Shown here piece after piece: positions 30,291 through 37,204 of a stretch of 37,260 nucleotides of DNA (positions are counted from its first letter, which is position 1; each line of letters opens with the position of its first letter). Source of the DNA: Alphaproteobacteria bacterium HGW-Alphaproteobacteria-11 (GTDB lineage Bacteria; Pseudomonadota; Alphaproteobacteria; Parvibaculales; Parvibaculaceae); assembly GCA_002841195.1 (NCBI GenBank), contig PHEO01000006.1, positions 1 to 37,260 on the forward strand. Direction: 5' to 3'. The notes under the pieces were generated by a model. It saw only the letters and a list, made by a program, of their open reading frames with translations, had not been told where the DNA came from and made no database searches. A program made the position numbers and the translations under genes.

Positions 30291-31544
30291 TCATTCCTTG
30301 GTGCCCGCCAGCGCCGCGATTTCCGCTTCGCTCATCCCCGCCTCGCGCAGCACTTCCGCCGTCTGCTCGCCGAGGCGCGGCGGGTGGCGGCGAATGCTCG
30401 AGGGCGAGGCCGAAAACCGCACCGGCGGCTTCAGCGCGAAATAGCCGCCGGCGTGCGGGTGCTCGTAGCGGCCGAAGAAACCGACGGCCTGCAAATGCGG
30501 ATCGTCTTTCAGATCGTCGAGCCGGTTCATTTTCACCACCGGGATCGACAGCGGCTTCAGCAGCGCCAGCCATTCATCCGTCGTCTTCGTCTCGGTCAGC
30601 TCCTCGATCATCGCGTAAAGCTCGCGGATGTTCTGGGTGCGGGCGCGATAGGTGTTGAAGCGCGGGTCGTCGGTATAGACGCCGGGCTTGCCGGCCACCT
30701 CGAAAAACTGCTGCCACTGCTTGTCGGAATAAGGCAGCAGGCCGATATGGCCGTCGAGCGTCTTGTAGGGCCGGCGGTCCGGGTTGGTGATGCGTCCGTA
30801 TGTCCACCCCCCCGTCGGCGGATCGTAGACCTGGTCGTAGAAATGTTCGGCGAGCACGAAGGAAGTGACCGCTTCCAGCATCGGCACTTCGACGAATTGT
30901 CCCTCGCCGCTGCGCTCCTTGTGAAACAGCGCCGCCGTCACCGCCTGCACCATGAAAAGGCCCGACACCTTGTCGGCCATGATGGTCGGGATGTAGCGGG
31001 GCTTCGGGTCGCCGTCCATGCGGCCCAGAAGATCGGCGGCGCCCGAGCCCGCCTGGATCAGATCGTCATAGGCAGGCAATCCCGCATAAGGCCCGTCCGA
31101 GCCATAGCCCGCCGCATGCACGAATATAATGTCGGGCTTCACCGCCTTGATGTCCTCATATGACAGCCCGAGCTTCTTCATCGCCGCATAGCGGATGTTC
31201 GACGCGATCACATCGGCGCCGGCGACGATCTTCAGCAGCGCCGCGCGGCCCTCGGCGCTTGCCAGATCGAGCAGCACCGAACGCTTGTTGCGGTTGATGG
31301 TCATGAAGATCGGACCGAGATCGGCGCTCGCGCCTTCCGGCAGATGGCCCGGCCAGCGCATGATGTCGCCGCCCTGTCCGCCGCCGCCGGTCGGCGAGGG
31401 CGCCTCGACCTTTATCACGTCGGCGCCCATGTCGCCGAGGATCTGCGTCGCATAGGCGCCGAACACCACGGCGGTCAGATCGACAATGCGCACGCCTTTC
31501 AGCGGCCCGCGATTTTCGGTTTCGAGTTCTTTTCTCTGGCTCAA
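30291..31544 (-). CDS. CaiB/BaiF-type CoA-transferase (class III)
   Basis: 417-residue class III CoA-transferase. The N-terminal VRIVDLTAVVFGAYATQILGDMGADVIKVE is the family signature, with NRNKRSVLLDL following. The catalytic Asp191 lies in TIMADKVSGLFMVQAVTAALF. The middle small-domain region TNPDRRPYKTLDGHIGLLPYSDKQW is typical. The substrate could be a carboxylic acid/CoA pair of fatty or aromatic acid breakdown, or it could be an alpha-methylacyl-CoA racemase-like member. The start is the TTG at 31544, overlapping the stop of the acetyltransferase gene (TTGA) with GGGGG upstream; a longer open frame through that gene is not supported. Confidence 0.9.
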   Translation of the reverse strand: MSQRKELETENRGPLKGVRIVDLTAVVFGAYATQILGDMGADVIKVEAPSPTGGGGQGGDIMRWPGHLPEGASADLGPIFMTINRNKRSVLLDLASAEGRAALLKIVAGADVIASNIRYAAMKKLGLSYEDIKAVKPDIIFVHAAGYGSDGPYAGLPAYDDLIQAGSGAADLLGRMDGDPKPRYIPTIMADKVSGLFMVQAVTAALFHKERSGEGQFVEVPMLEAVTSFVLAEHFYDQVYDPPTGGWTYGRITNPDRRPYKTLDGHIGLLPYSDKQWQQFFEVAGKPGVYTDDPRFNTYRARTQNIRELYAMIEELTETKTTDEWLALLKPLSIPVVKMNRLDDLKDDPHLQAVGFFGRYEHPHAGGYFALKPPVRFSASPSSIRRHPPRLGEQTAEVLREAGMSEAEIAALAGTKE

Positions 31545-32005
31545 GTCGCGCCCCCGGCATTCCCGATCCACGCATAAAGAATGTCGGGAAGGTTTTCTTC
31601 GTTGTTGGCGCCGTTGGTGCGGCGCGTCTCGGTCAGTCCGTGCCGCTCGTAGAAGCGGCGGGCGCCGAGATTGGCCTGAAACGTCCACAGGGAAAAGCCC
31701 CCCGGCAGTTCGGCCTTGGCCTTGCCGAGAAGAGCCGAGCCTGCCCCTGCGTTCTGCGCCGCCGGATCGACATAAAGATGATGCAGCCATGACTGTCGCG
31801 GGGCTGGCTCCAATGCCGCGAAGCCGAGCAGCGCGCCGTCCGCTTCCGCCAGCCAGACTGCGCTGCGCTTCACGACGCGGCGAATGAAGGCCCTCGTGTC
31901 GGCGTCGCCGTGAAGCTTCGGCAGATAAGTCATGCCAGCGCGCGCCGCGATAAACACGCGCGCCACCTCCGGCCAGTCGTCCTCGGTCGCGCGGCGGATC
32001 TGCAT
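31541..32005 (-). CDS. GNAT-family N-acetyltransferase
   Basis: 154-residue acetyltransferase. It starts MQIRRATEDDWPEVARVF and has the acetyl-CoA-binding turn region LHHLYVDPAAQNAGAGSALL (motif A with Gly-rich loop) and a C-terminal FSLWTFQANLGARRFYERHGL. The substrate is unknown. The ATG at 32005 gives the usual N-terminus although its ribosome binding site is weak. It is the first gene of a two-gene unit with the CaiB-type gene and is coupled through a four-base overlap; functional linkage of the two is not obvious. Confidence 0.87.
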   Translation of the reverse strand: MQIRRATEDDWPEVARVFIAARAGMTYLPKLHGDADTRAFIRRVVKRSAVWLAEADGALLGFAALEPAPRQSWLHHLYVDPAAQNAGAGSALLGKAKAELPGGFSLWTFQANLGARRFYERHGLTETRRTNGANNEENLPDILYAWIGNAGGAT

Positions 32006-32036
32006 GGGGGGCAATCTAGCGCAGTTTTCCAACCGC

Positions 32037-32129
32037 CGTCATTGCGAGCGAAGCGAAGCAACCCAGAAGCGGAAAACTCGGTGTCTGCCGTTTCTGGGTT
32101 GCTTCGTCGCTGCGCTCCTCGCAATGACG
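32037..32129. repeat. Dispersed inverted-repeat element, family 2
   Basis: A long imperfect hairpin. The left arm starts CGTCATTGCGAG (32037-32048) and the right arm ends CTCGCAATGACG (32118-32129). Inside, AGCAACCCAGAA pairs with TTCTGGGTTGCT. The right arm has 6 extra bases. Sequences of this type (CGTCATTGCGAGCGAAGCG...) are widespread interspersed elements in alphaproteobacteria, as I recall. It lies between the GNAT start and the DUF1330 stop. Confidence 0.85.
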
Positions 32130-32173
32130 CTCTTGTAGGCCTTCTTCTTTCTCCGCGTGAGTCCTTCCTATTC

Positions 32174-32464
32174 CTACCCCAGCCCCTTCACCAGCAGCAC
32201 GCATCCTTCCGTCGCCGCTTCGCGGTCCACCGAGATCGCGCGGTATTCCGGCGAGAAGGCCCAGCGCCGCCACGACGCCTCGTCGGGAAATTCGATCAGC
32301 ACGATCTTCGTGCCTGACCATTGGCCTTCCACGGTTTGCGGGTTTTCATCCGCCGCCAGCAGCCGCCCCGGATGGCCCTTCATCGTGTCGAAAAAGCGCG
32401 CCGCATAGGCTTCGTAGCGCGCCCGGTCGTGGATCGTGAATTGCGCCAGTGCGTAGACGGTCAT
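32174..32464 (-). CDS. DUF1330 protein
   Basis: 96-residue ferredoxin-like-fold protein of the DUF1330 family: MTVYALAQFTIHDRARYEAY start, LLAADENPQTVEG and TKIVLIEFPDEASWRRWAFSPEY, all family landmarks. The function is unknown; related folds are dimeric alpha/beta-barrel proteins. The ATG follows GAGGGAGC at good spacing. The frame runs on upstream through the family 3 repeat and is not coding there. It stands alone between two dispersed repeats. Confidence 0.88.
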   Translation of the reverse strand: MTVYALAQFTIHDRARYEAYAARFFDTMKGHPGRLLAADENPQTVEGQWSGTKIVLIEFPDEASWRRWAFSPEYRAISVDREAATEGCVLLVKGLG

Positions 32465-32587
32465 GGGCCGCTCCCTCGCGTTTCCTTTCGCAGGATGCTG
32501 CGGGAGCAGATGCTGCGCCGGAAGCCCGCGAATGCGCGAAGGGGTTTGCAGACAACAAGGAATCGGCGTTTCGCAAGCAGAAAACAG

Positions 32588-32684
32588 AATCGTCATGGCC
32601 CGGCTCGTCCGGGCCATCCACGTCTTTCTTTCGATGGTTGCCGCCAAGACGTGGATGGCTCGCCTAAAGCGGGCCATGACGATT
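32588..32684. repeat. Dispersed inverted-repeat element, family 3
   Basis: Outer arms AATCGTCATGGCCCG (32588-) and its near-complement ending CATGACGATT (to 32684). The inner arms CCATCCACGTCTT and AAGACGTGGATGG pair perfectly, and each half holds its own small hairpin (GGCCCGG-CTCGT-CCGGGCC in the left half). This is another known type of short interspersed alphaproteobacterial repeat, from memory. It lies in the 306-base gap between the DUF1330 and creatininase starts (32465-32770), which otherwise shows no gene. Confidence 0.85.
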
Positions 32685-32770
32685 TTGGGGGAAGGGCGGG
32701 AGGTAACGCACAGCGATCCCACCTTCCCCCCCGCCTCCACATTCTCCCCCGCCTCCTCTATGCTCTTCCC

Positions 32771-33517
32771 ATGCTGCTGCACCTCTCAAGCTGGCCCGAG
32801 ATCGAGGCCTATCTCGCAAAGTCGAAAGGGATCGTCATCCCGATCGGCTCGACCGAGCAGCACGGGCCGAACGGGCTGATCGGCACCGACGCGATCTGCC
32901 CGGAAGCGATCGCGCATCGCGCGGCGGCCGAAGCGGGCTTTCTGGTCGGCCCGACCTTCAATGTCGGCGTCGCTCAGCATCACCTCGGCTTTCCGGGTTC
33001 GATGACGCTGCGCCCCTCCACCATGATCGCCGCCATCCACGACTGGGTGTCGTCGCTCGCCCGCCACGGCTTCGAGCGCGTCTATTTCTTCAACGGGCAT
33101 GGCGGCAATGTCGCGACCATCGAGGCGGCCTTTGCCGAAATCTATGCCGACCGGTCGCTGAGCGCGGACGCTTCCAATCGCGGCCCGGTCAAATGCAAGC
33201 GCGCCAACTGGTGGGACTTCAAGCCCGTCACCGATTTCTGCAAACAGCGCTACGGCGCGGCGCATGGCGCGCATGCGACGCCGTCGGAAGTCGCGGTGAC
33301 GCAATTTGTCTATCCGGCCGCGATCAAGCAGGCCGAGATGAACCCGAAGGTCGCGCCCTGGGGCCGCTATACCGACGCCGAAAGCTACCGCGCCGCCTTC
33401 CCCGACGGCCGCATCGGCTCCGACCCGTCGCTCGCCAACCCCGAAGACGGCGAAAAACTCCTCGCGCTTTCGGCGAAGGGGTTGATCGAGGATTTCCGGA
33501 AATTCGAGGCGGCGTGA
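32771..33517 (+). CDS. Creatininase-family metal-dependent amidohydrolase
   Basis: 248-residue enzyme of the creatininase/MftE family. The zinc-site motifs are visible: GSTEQHGPNGLIGTDAI (Glu, His, Asp) and FFNGHGGN, plus HATPSEVAVTQ in the C-terminal half. Family members hydrolyse cyclic amides such as creatinine or formamides in flavin or deazaflavin pathways; no such pathway genes are near, so the substrate is open. The ATG at 32771 gives the usual start (MLLHLSSWPEIEAYLAKSKG) but has no recognisable ribosome binding site, suggesting a short or absent leader. Confidence 0.88.
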   Translation: MLLHLSSWPEIEAYLAKSKGIVIPIGSTEQHGPNGLIGTDAICPEAIAHRAAAEAGFLVGPTFNVGVAQHHLGFPGSMTLRPSTMIAAIHDWVSSLARHGFERVYFFNGHGGNVATIEAAFAEIYADRSLSADASNRGPVKCKRANWWDFKPVTDFCKQRYGAAHGAHATPSEVAVTQFVYPAAIKQAEMNPKVAPWGRYTDAESYRAAFPDGRIGSDPSLANPEDGEKLLALSAKGLIEDFRKFEAA

Positions 33518-33535
33518 GGGGTTGGAGATAGAATC

Positions 33536-33567
33536 TTGACTTATCAAGCTATTTCTTGATATATCAA
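33536..33567 (+). promoter_or_regulatory. Promoter with twin palindromic operators of the toxin-antitoxin operon
   Basis: TTGACTTATCAA (33536-33547) and TTGATATATCAA (33556-33567) are two versions of one palindrome, 20 bases centre to centre, so on the same DNA face. They overlap the -35 box TTGACT and, after 18 bases, the -10 box TATATC (33560-33565). This is the expected layout for self-repression by a ribbon-helix-helix antitoxin. Confidence 0.75.
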
Positions 33568-33592
33568 TCTCCAACAAGATGGATCTCGTTCC

Positions 33593-33817
33593 ATGACCAT
33601 GCGTGAAAAATTTGCTTCCCAGGCCGACCCCGAACTGCTCGCACAGATGCGCGAGCTGGCCAAGACGGAAGGCCGTCAGTTTCAGGCGCTGGTTGAAGAA
33701 GCATTTCGCGACTTCCTTGCGCGAAAGGCAGGCGACCGGCCGCGCGAGAACGTCATGGCGCATTTCCGGGACAGCGTTCGACGCAATGCCGAGCTCTACA
33801 AGCGTCTTGCGAAGTAG
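33593..33817 (+). CDS. Ribbon-helix-helix antitoxin of a Doc toxin pair
   Basis: 74-residue antitoxin. The first 45 residues fit a ribbon-helix-helix DNA-binding fold: a strand near EKFASQADP, helix ELLAQMRELAKTEG and helix QFQALVEEAFRDFLARK. The basic C-terminal helix (MAHFRDSVRRNAELYKRLAK) would be the toxin-neutralising part. It is followed after 9 bases by the toxin gene and preceded by a twin operator. Start is ATG 33593; ATG 33599 in frame is equally possible. The pairing is inferred from position and size, as this is not the classical Phd fold. Confidence 0.8.
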   Translation: MTMREKFASQADPELLAQMRELAKTEGRQFQALVEEAFRDFLARKAGDRPRENVMAHFRDSVRRNAELYKRLAK

Positions 33818-33826
33818 CGCGCGTCG

Positions 33827-34201
33827 ATGCCCAACTACCTGACGCTGATTGAAGTGCTCGCCATGCACGAGGAACTGATCGACCTCTATGGCGGTGCCGA
33901 GGGCGTACGCGATATGGGTGCGATCGAGTCCGCCTTGTTCCGTCCACAGACGGGTTACTATGACGACGTCATTGCAGAAGCGGCGGCGCTCCTTGAGAGT
34001 CTTGCGGTCAATCACCCGTTCATCGACGGCAACAAGCGCATCGCATTTGCAGCCGCTGACGTCTTTCTCAGGCTCAACGGTCATCTCTTCGATGAAGAGC
34101 CGGTTGCGGCGCATGCGTTGATGATTGAACTTTTCGAGCGCGGCGAATTCCGCTTCGACAAGTTGGAACCTTGGCTACGTGCGAAGACGCGCGGCGTTTG
34201 A
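33827..34201 (+). CDS. doc: Doc-type (Fic-fold) toxin, death-on-curing family
   Basis: 124-residue toxin. The Fic motif of the Doc subgroup is intact: HPFIDGNKRIAF at residues 63-74, with His63, Phe65, Asp67, Asn69, Lys70 and Arg71. Doc enzymes phosphorylate EF-Tu and stop translation. The N-terminal LTLIEVLAMHEELIDLYGG, DMGAIESALFRPQ and the C-terminal DVFLRLNGHLFDEEP are typical of the family. No inhibitory helix is present in the chain, so inhibition must come from the antitoxin. It lies downstream of the antitoxin in one operon. Confidence 0.92.
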   Translation: MPNYLTLIEVLAMHEELIDLYGGAEGVRDMGAIESALFRPQTGYYDDVIAEAAALLESLAVNHPFIDGNKRIAFAAADVFLRLNGHLFDEEPVAAHALMIELFERGEFRFDKLEPWLRAKTRGV

Positions 34202-34237
34202 TCTATGACGATGATTCCCGCTGTCGCCCGAACGTCA

Positions 34238-34255
34238 CAGCGCAGCGCTGCGCTG
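34238..34255. repeat. 18-bp perfect palindrome after doc
   Basis: CAGCGCAGC directly followed by GCTGCGCTG, in the 268-base gap between the doc stop and the EVE gene stop (34202-34469). No T-run follows on either strand. The flanks hold a 9-base direct repeat GTCACAGCG (34234 and 34266) and an inverted repeat GACGAAAT/ATTTCGTC (34306-34329). No credible gene lies in the gap. Confidence 0.55.
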
Positions 34256-34366
34256 GTGTATTTCCGTCACAGCGGGGACAAGTCGATGTTGGGTTGCGAT
34301 GGCACGACGAAATGAGGGACGATTTCGTCTCCCGTTTCGTCACCGAAAATCGCTCAAATTCCATTT

Positions 34367-34396
34367 GTGACAGTTTTTTGACAGTTCGATGACAGT
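34367..34396 (-). promoter_or_regulatory. Triple PHO-box-like direct repeat (putative PhoB sites)
   Basis: On the minus strand three heptamers CTGTCAT, CTGTCAA and CTGTCAC follow each other at an exact 11-base period with 4-base spacers CGAA and AAAA. The known PhoB box is two CTGTCAT-like heptamers separated by 4 bases. Reading leftward it points into the doc gene's antisense strand, not at any visible minus-strand gene. Confidence 0.6.
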
Positions 34397-34469
34397 CGCC
34401 CCACTTATCCCCGATTCGGGGCAATAGCACTGTCCCTTTCCGCCGTCTTTCATCCGTACAGGGATCGTC

Positions 34470-34895
34470 TCACGGCGCCTTCTTCAATCCGCCCATCTTG
34501 CAGACAAGCTTCCACTCATCCGCTGTCACCGGCTGAACCGAGAGGCGCGAATTTTTCACCAGCACCATTTCAGCAAGCGCCGGTTCGGTCTTGACGTCGG
34601 AAAGCGTTACCGCGTTGGGCATGTCGCAGACCGCTTCGATATCGACAAGACCGAACTTTCCCTTCTCGTCGGTCGGGTCGGGGCGGTGTTCGCCGATCAC
34701 GCGCACGATGCCGACGACGCTCTTATCGTCACCCGAGTGATAGAAGAAACCGAGATCGCCCTTTTTCATCGCCTTCATGTTGTTGTTGGCCTGATAGTTG
34801 CGCACGCCGTTCCACGGCTCGCCTTTGGCGCCCTTCTTCTTCTGCTCTTCCCACGACCAGGTTTCGCGTTCGGATTTGAAAAGCCAGTACGCCAT
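34470..34895 (-). CDS. EVE-domain protein (thymocyte nuclear protein 1-like)
   Basis: 141-residue EVE (PUA-like) domain protein: AYWLFKSERETWSWEEQ start, GEPWNGVRNYQANNNMKAMKKGDLGFFYHSGDD and VVGIVRVIGEH follow the family consensus closely. The fold is thought to bind modified bases in DNA or RNA; the bacterial target is not established. It is last in a gpsA-yciI-EVE operon, starting 3 bases after the YciI-like stop. Confidence 0.93.
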   Translation of the reverse strand: MAYWLFKSERETWSWEEQKKKGAKGEPWNGVRNYQANNNMKAMKKGDLGFFYHSGDDKSVVGIVRVIGEHRPDPTDEKGKFGLVDIEAVCDMPNAVTLSDVKTEPALAEMVLVKNSRLSVQPVTADEWKLVCKMGGLKKAP

Positions 34896-34898
34896 TCT

Positions 34899-35183
34899 CT
34901 ATTCCTTCGGACCGAGCAGCCATTTCCATGCGCGCACATCTGTATGCGCGAAGAGACCGGCCTTGTTGTAGGGATCGTTCTCGACGAGTTTCTCGGCCGC
35001 CGCGCGGTCCACGACGTCGATCACCAGCATCGAGCCGTTCATCACGCTGGCGTCGTCACTGGTGAAGGGCCCGCCGATTTTGACGCAACCCGCCTCGCCC
35101 CAGTATTTCAGATGCGCGTCGCGATTGGCGAGGCGCAGTTCCAGCGCGTTCGGCTTGTCGGTGCAGATCAGGCAAAAAAGCAT
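34899..35183 (-). CDS. YciI-like protein
   Basis: 94-residue YciI-family protein of the dimeric ferredoxin-like fold: MLFCLICTDKPNALELRLANRDAHLKYW start with the His-containing segment, GSMLVIDVVDRAAAEKLVENDPYNKAGLFAHTDVRAWKW. The conserved DPY motif is present. The biochemical role is unclear in most members. It lies between gpsA and the EVE gene, an arrangement I recall from many alphaproteobacteria. Confidence 0.92.
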   Translation of the reverse strand: MLFCLICTDKPNALELRLANRDAHLKYWGEAGCVKIGGPFTSDDASVMNGSMLVIDVVDRAAAEKLVENDPYNKAGLFAHTDVRAWKWLLGPKE

Positions 35184-35213
35184 GGGTGTGTTTCCGTTTC
35201 CGTTTCGGGTTTC

Positions 35214-36227
35214 TCAGGCTTCGCGGCCGACGGGGCGCGCAAGCAGTGCCGCGATTGCTTCGTCGACGCTCGCCTTGCCGGTGACGATAGCGGTCACCGC
35301 GTCGGCGATCGGCATTTCGACCTTGTGTTTCCGCGCCAGCGCCGCGACGGCGGTCGCCGAATGCACGCCCTCGCTGACCGAGTTGCGCGATCCCATGATT
35401 TCGGCGAGCGTCTTTCCCTCGCCCAATGCCATGCCGAGCGACATGTTGCGCGACTTCGGCGAGTTGCAGGTCAGGATCAGATCGCCGAGGCCCGACAATC
35501 CCATCAGCGTTTCGATATGCGCGCCCATCGCGAGGCCGAGCCGCGTCAGTTCCGCAAAGCCGCGCGTCGTCAGCGCGGCCCGCGCGCTGTCGCCGAATTT
35601 CTTGCCCTCGACGATGCCGCAGGCAATCGCCAGAACGTTTTTGACGGCGCCGCCGATTTCGGCGCCGATCAGGTCGGCGGAATAATAAGGCCGGAAGGTC
35701 GGCAGGCCGATCGCATGGGCGAGCGCTTCGGCCGTTCCCTCGTCGGCGCAGGCAAGCGTCACCGCGGTCGGCAATCCGCGCGCGACTTCGGCGGCGAAGC
35801 TCGGGCCGGAAAGGACGGCCGGCGTCGCATGCGGCGCGGCTTCGGCCAGCACTTCGGTCAGGAGCTTTCCCGTTTCCTGCTCGATGCCCTTGGCGCAAAG
35901 CACGACCGGCGTACCGGCGGCGAGCGCGGGCCCAAGTTCGCTCAGCACACGGCGCATATGCTGGGCCGGCGTCACCATCAAGAGCGCGTCGGCCGCCGCC
36001 ATCTCCCCAAGCGCGGTCGTCGCGCGGATGCCGGCGTCGAGCGCGATGCCGGGCAGGAACATCGCGTTCTGGTGGCGCGCGTTAATTTGCTCGACCACTT
36101 CCGCTTCGCGCGCCCATAGCGTCACCCGCCGTCCGGCCTTCGCCGCCACCTGCGCCAGCGCCGTTCCCCAGGCGCCCGCGCCGACGACGCCGATGTTCTC
36201 GATCTGTCTGGAAATTTTTTCGGCCAA
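35214..36227 (-). CDS. gpsA: NAD(P)-dependent glycerol-3-phosphate dehydrogenase
   Basis: 337-residue enzyme that reduces dihydroxyacetone phosphate to sn-glycerol-3-phosphate for phospholipid synthesis. The N-terminal Rossmann motif is IGVVGAGAWGTALAQ. The family block NVLAIACGIVEGKKFGDSARAALTTRGFAEL contains the Lys/Asn active-site region (the preceding GGAVKN), and LSGLGDLILTCNSPKSRN is intact. The start is the TTG at 36225-36227, with GGAGAG about 7 bases upstream and no ATG before the Rossmann fold. It is first in an operon with yciI and EVE genes. The usual upstream neighbour tsaD is absent here, replaced by a divergent TetR gene. Confidence 0.96.
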   Translation of the reverse strand: MAEKISRQIENIGVVGAGAWGTALAQVAAKAGRRVTLWAREAEVVEQINARHQNAMFLPGIALDAGIRATTALGEMAAADALLMVTPAQHMRRVLSELGPALAAGTPVVLCAKGIEQETGKLLTEVLAEAAPHATPAVLSGPSFAAEVARGLPTAVTLACADEGTAEALAHAIGLPTFRPYYSADLIGAEIGGAVKNVLAIACGIVEGKKFGDSARAALTTRGFAELTRLGLAMGAHIETLMGLSGLGDLILTCNSPKSRNMSLGMALGEGKTLAEIMGSRNSVSEGVHSATAVAALARKHKVEMPIADAVTAIVTGKASVDEAIAALLARPVGREA

Positions 36228-36269
36228 CAGGGCTCTCCGTCCTGCGTTTTGTTGCAGGCGCTAACGATT

Positions 36270-36307
36270 GAACGGTTCGTTGATTATTTACTCGATCGCA
36301 TTACAAT
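36270..36307 (+). promoter_or_regulatory. Promoter of the TetR gene with adjacent small palindrome
   Basis: TTGATT (36280-36285), 16-base spacer, TACAAT (36302-36307). The predicted start at about 36314 falls on or beside the ATG at 36315, implying a leaderless mRNA. The palindrome GAACGGTTC (36270-36278) touches the -35 box and may be an operator. Confidence 0.5.
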
Positions 36308-36314
36308 CATTTGT

Positions 36315-36941
36315 ATGACCGCTCACGACGCCACGCACCAGAAAATCATTCAGGCCGCCAAACGGCGCTTCACGCATTACGGCTATGGCAAAACGACGAT
36401 GGCCGAGCTCGCCGCCGATTGCGAAATGTCGCCCGGCAATCTCTATCGCTATTTTCCCGGCAAGCTCGACATCGCCGAAGCGATCTGCCGCGAAGCGTCG
36501 ATGCAGACCGCCGAAGACCTGTCGCGTATCCTGGCGACGTCCGGCCGCAGTGCCGCGCAGCGTCTCCACGATTTCCTGTTCATGGATCTGCGCGAGACTT
36601 TTCAAAAGCTTGAAGAAGACACCCGGATCGTCGAGATGGCGCAGATCGTCACCGCCGAGCGTCCGGAGTTCCACAACGAGGGACTGAAACGGGAACGTGA
36701 AGTCCTTGCACGGATCATCGAGATCGGAAACGAGGCGGGCGAATTCAGCGTTCCCGATCCGGAATTCGCCGCCGAGATGATCCAGGCGGCCACCCTGAAG
36801 TTCAGCTACCCGCAGCTTTTCACGCGCTTGCCGCTTGAAAAACTCGAACGGGAACTCGAAGGCGTCTACCAGATCGTCGTCGCCGGGTTGAAAGCGGGGG
36901 CCGCGTGTTGCGACCCGCTGAAGCAACTCGCGGAAGCTTGA
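36315..36941 (+). CDS. TetR/AcrR-family transcriptional regulator
   Basis: 208-residue repressor. The N-terminal helix-turn-helix (about 8-55) reads QKIIQAAKRRFTHYGYGKTTMAELAADCEMSPGNLYRYFPGKLDIAEAI, the standard TetR pattern. The C-terminal ligand domain is hydrophobic and includes QIVTAERPEFHNE, as in AcrR-type regulators of the TetR_C family. The start MTAHDATHQK at 36315 is the closest ATG to the domain and shows no ribosome binding site, consistent with a leaderless transcript. The frame's earlier codons overlap the promoter. Likely targets are itself and the plus-strand gene at the window edge; the ligand is unknown. Confidence 0.92.
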   Translation: MTAHDATHQKIIQAAKRRFTHYGYGKTTMAELAADCEMSPGNLYRYFPGKLDIAEAICREASMQTAEDLSRILATSGRSAAQRLHDFLFMDLRETFQKLEEDTRIVEMAQIVTAERPEFHNEGLKREREVLARIIEIGNEAGEFSVPDPEFAAEMIQAATLKFSYPQLFTRLPLEKLERELEGVYQIVVAGLKAGAACCDPLKQLAEA

Positions 36942-37064
36942 ACCGCTCTAATTTTCCTTCTAGCTCTTTATTTTTATTGTGCTGCGTTGGCCTGTGCCTG
37001 TGCCGCAGTGCTTGTCTATGACACTGAATCCATTAACAAAACACAGGCTGAAGCGGTGTTATTT

Positions 37065-37080
37065 GTTGCATCGCAGCAAC
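37065..37080. repeat. Inverted repeat in the AT-rich promoter region of the last gene
   Basis: GTTGC (37065-37069) and GCAAC (37076-37080), 125 bases before the last start codon. The surrounding 263-base gap (36942-37204) is unusually AT-rich around 37090-37130. It probably contains the promoter, but no clear -35/-10 pair stands out and no terminator follows the TetR gene. Confidence 0.35.
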
Positions 37081-37204
37081 ATAAATCCTGACGATTGAAT
37101 ATTTTTTATTTCATTCATTGTTTTTCGAAAAGGGGCTCCCATTTCCCCTCTGTCAGCGGGACACCGGACCCGACCCGCCGACAAGGAACACAGGAGCAAG
37201 AGCC

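Noticed and set aside
33753-33947. Small minus-strand frame across the antitoxin-toxin junction.
   Set aside because: Antisense to two well-supported genes with Arg/Ser-rich shadow composition.
34203-34430. 75-codon open frame on the minus strand over the PHO-box-like array.
   Set aside because: No ribosome binding site, no recognisable domain, and the repeat array lies inside it; more likely regulatory DNA.
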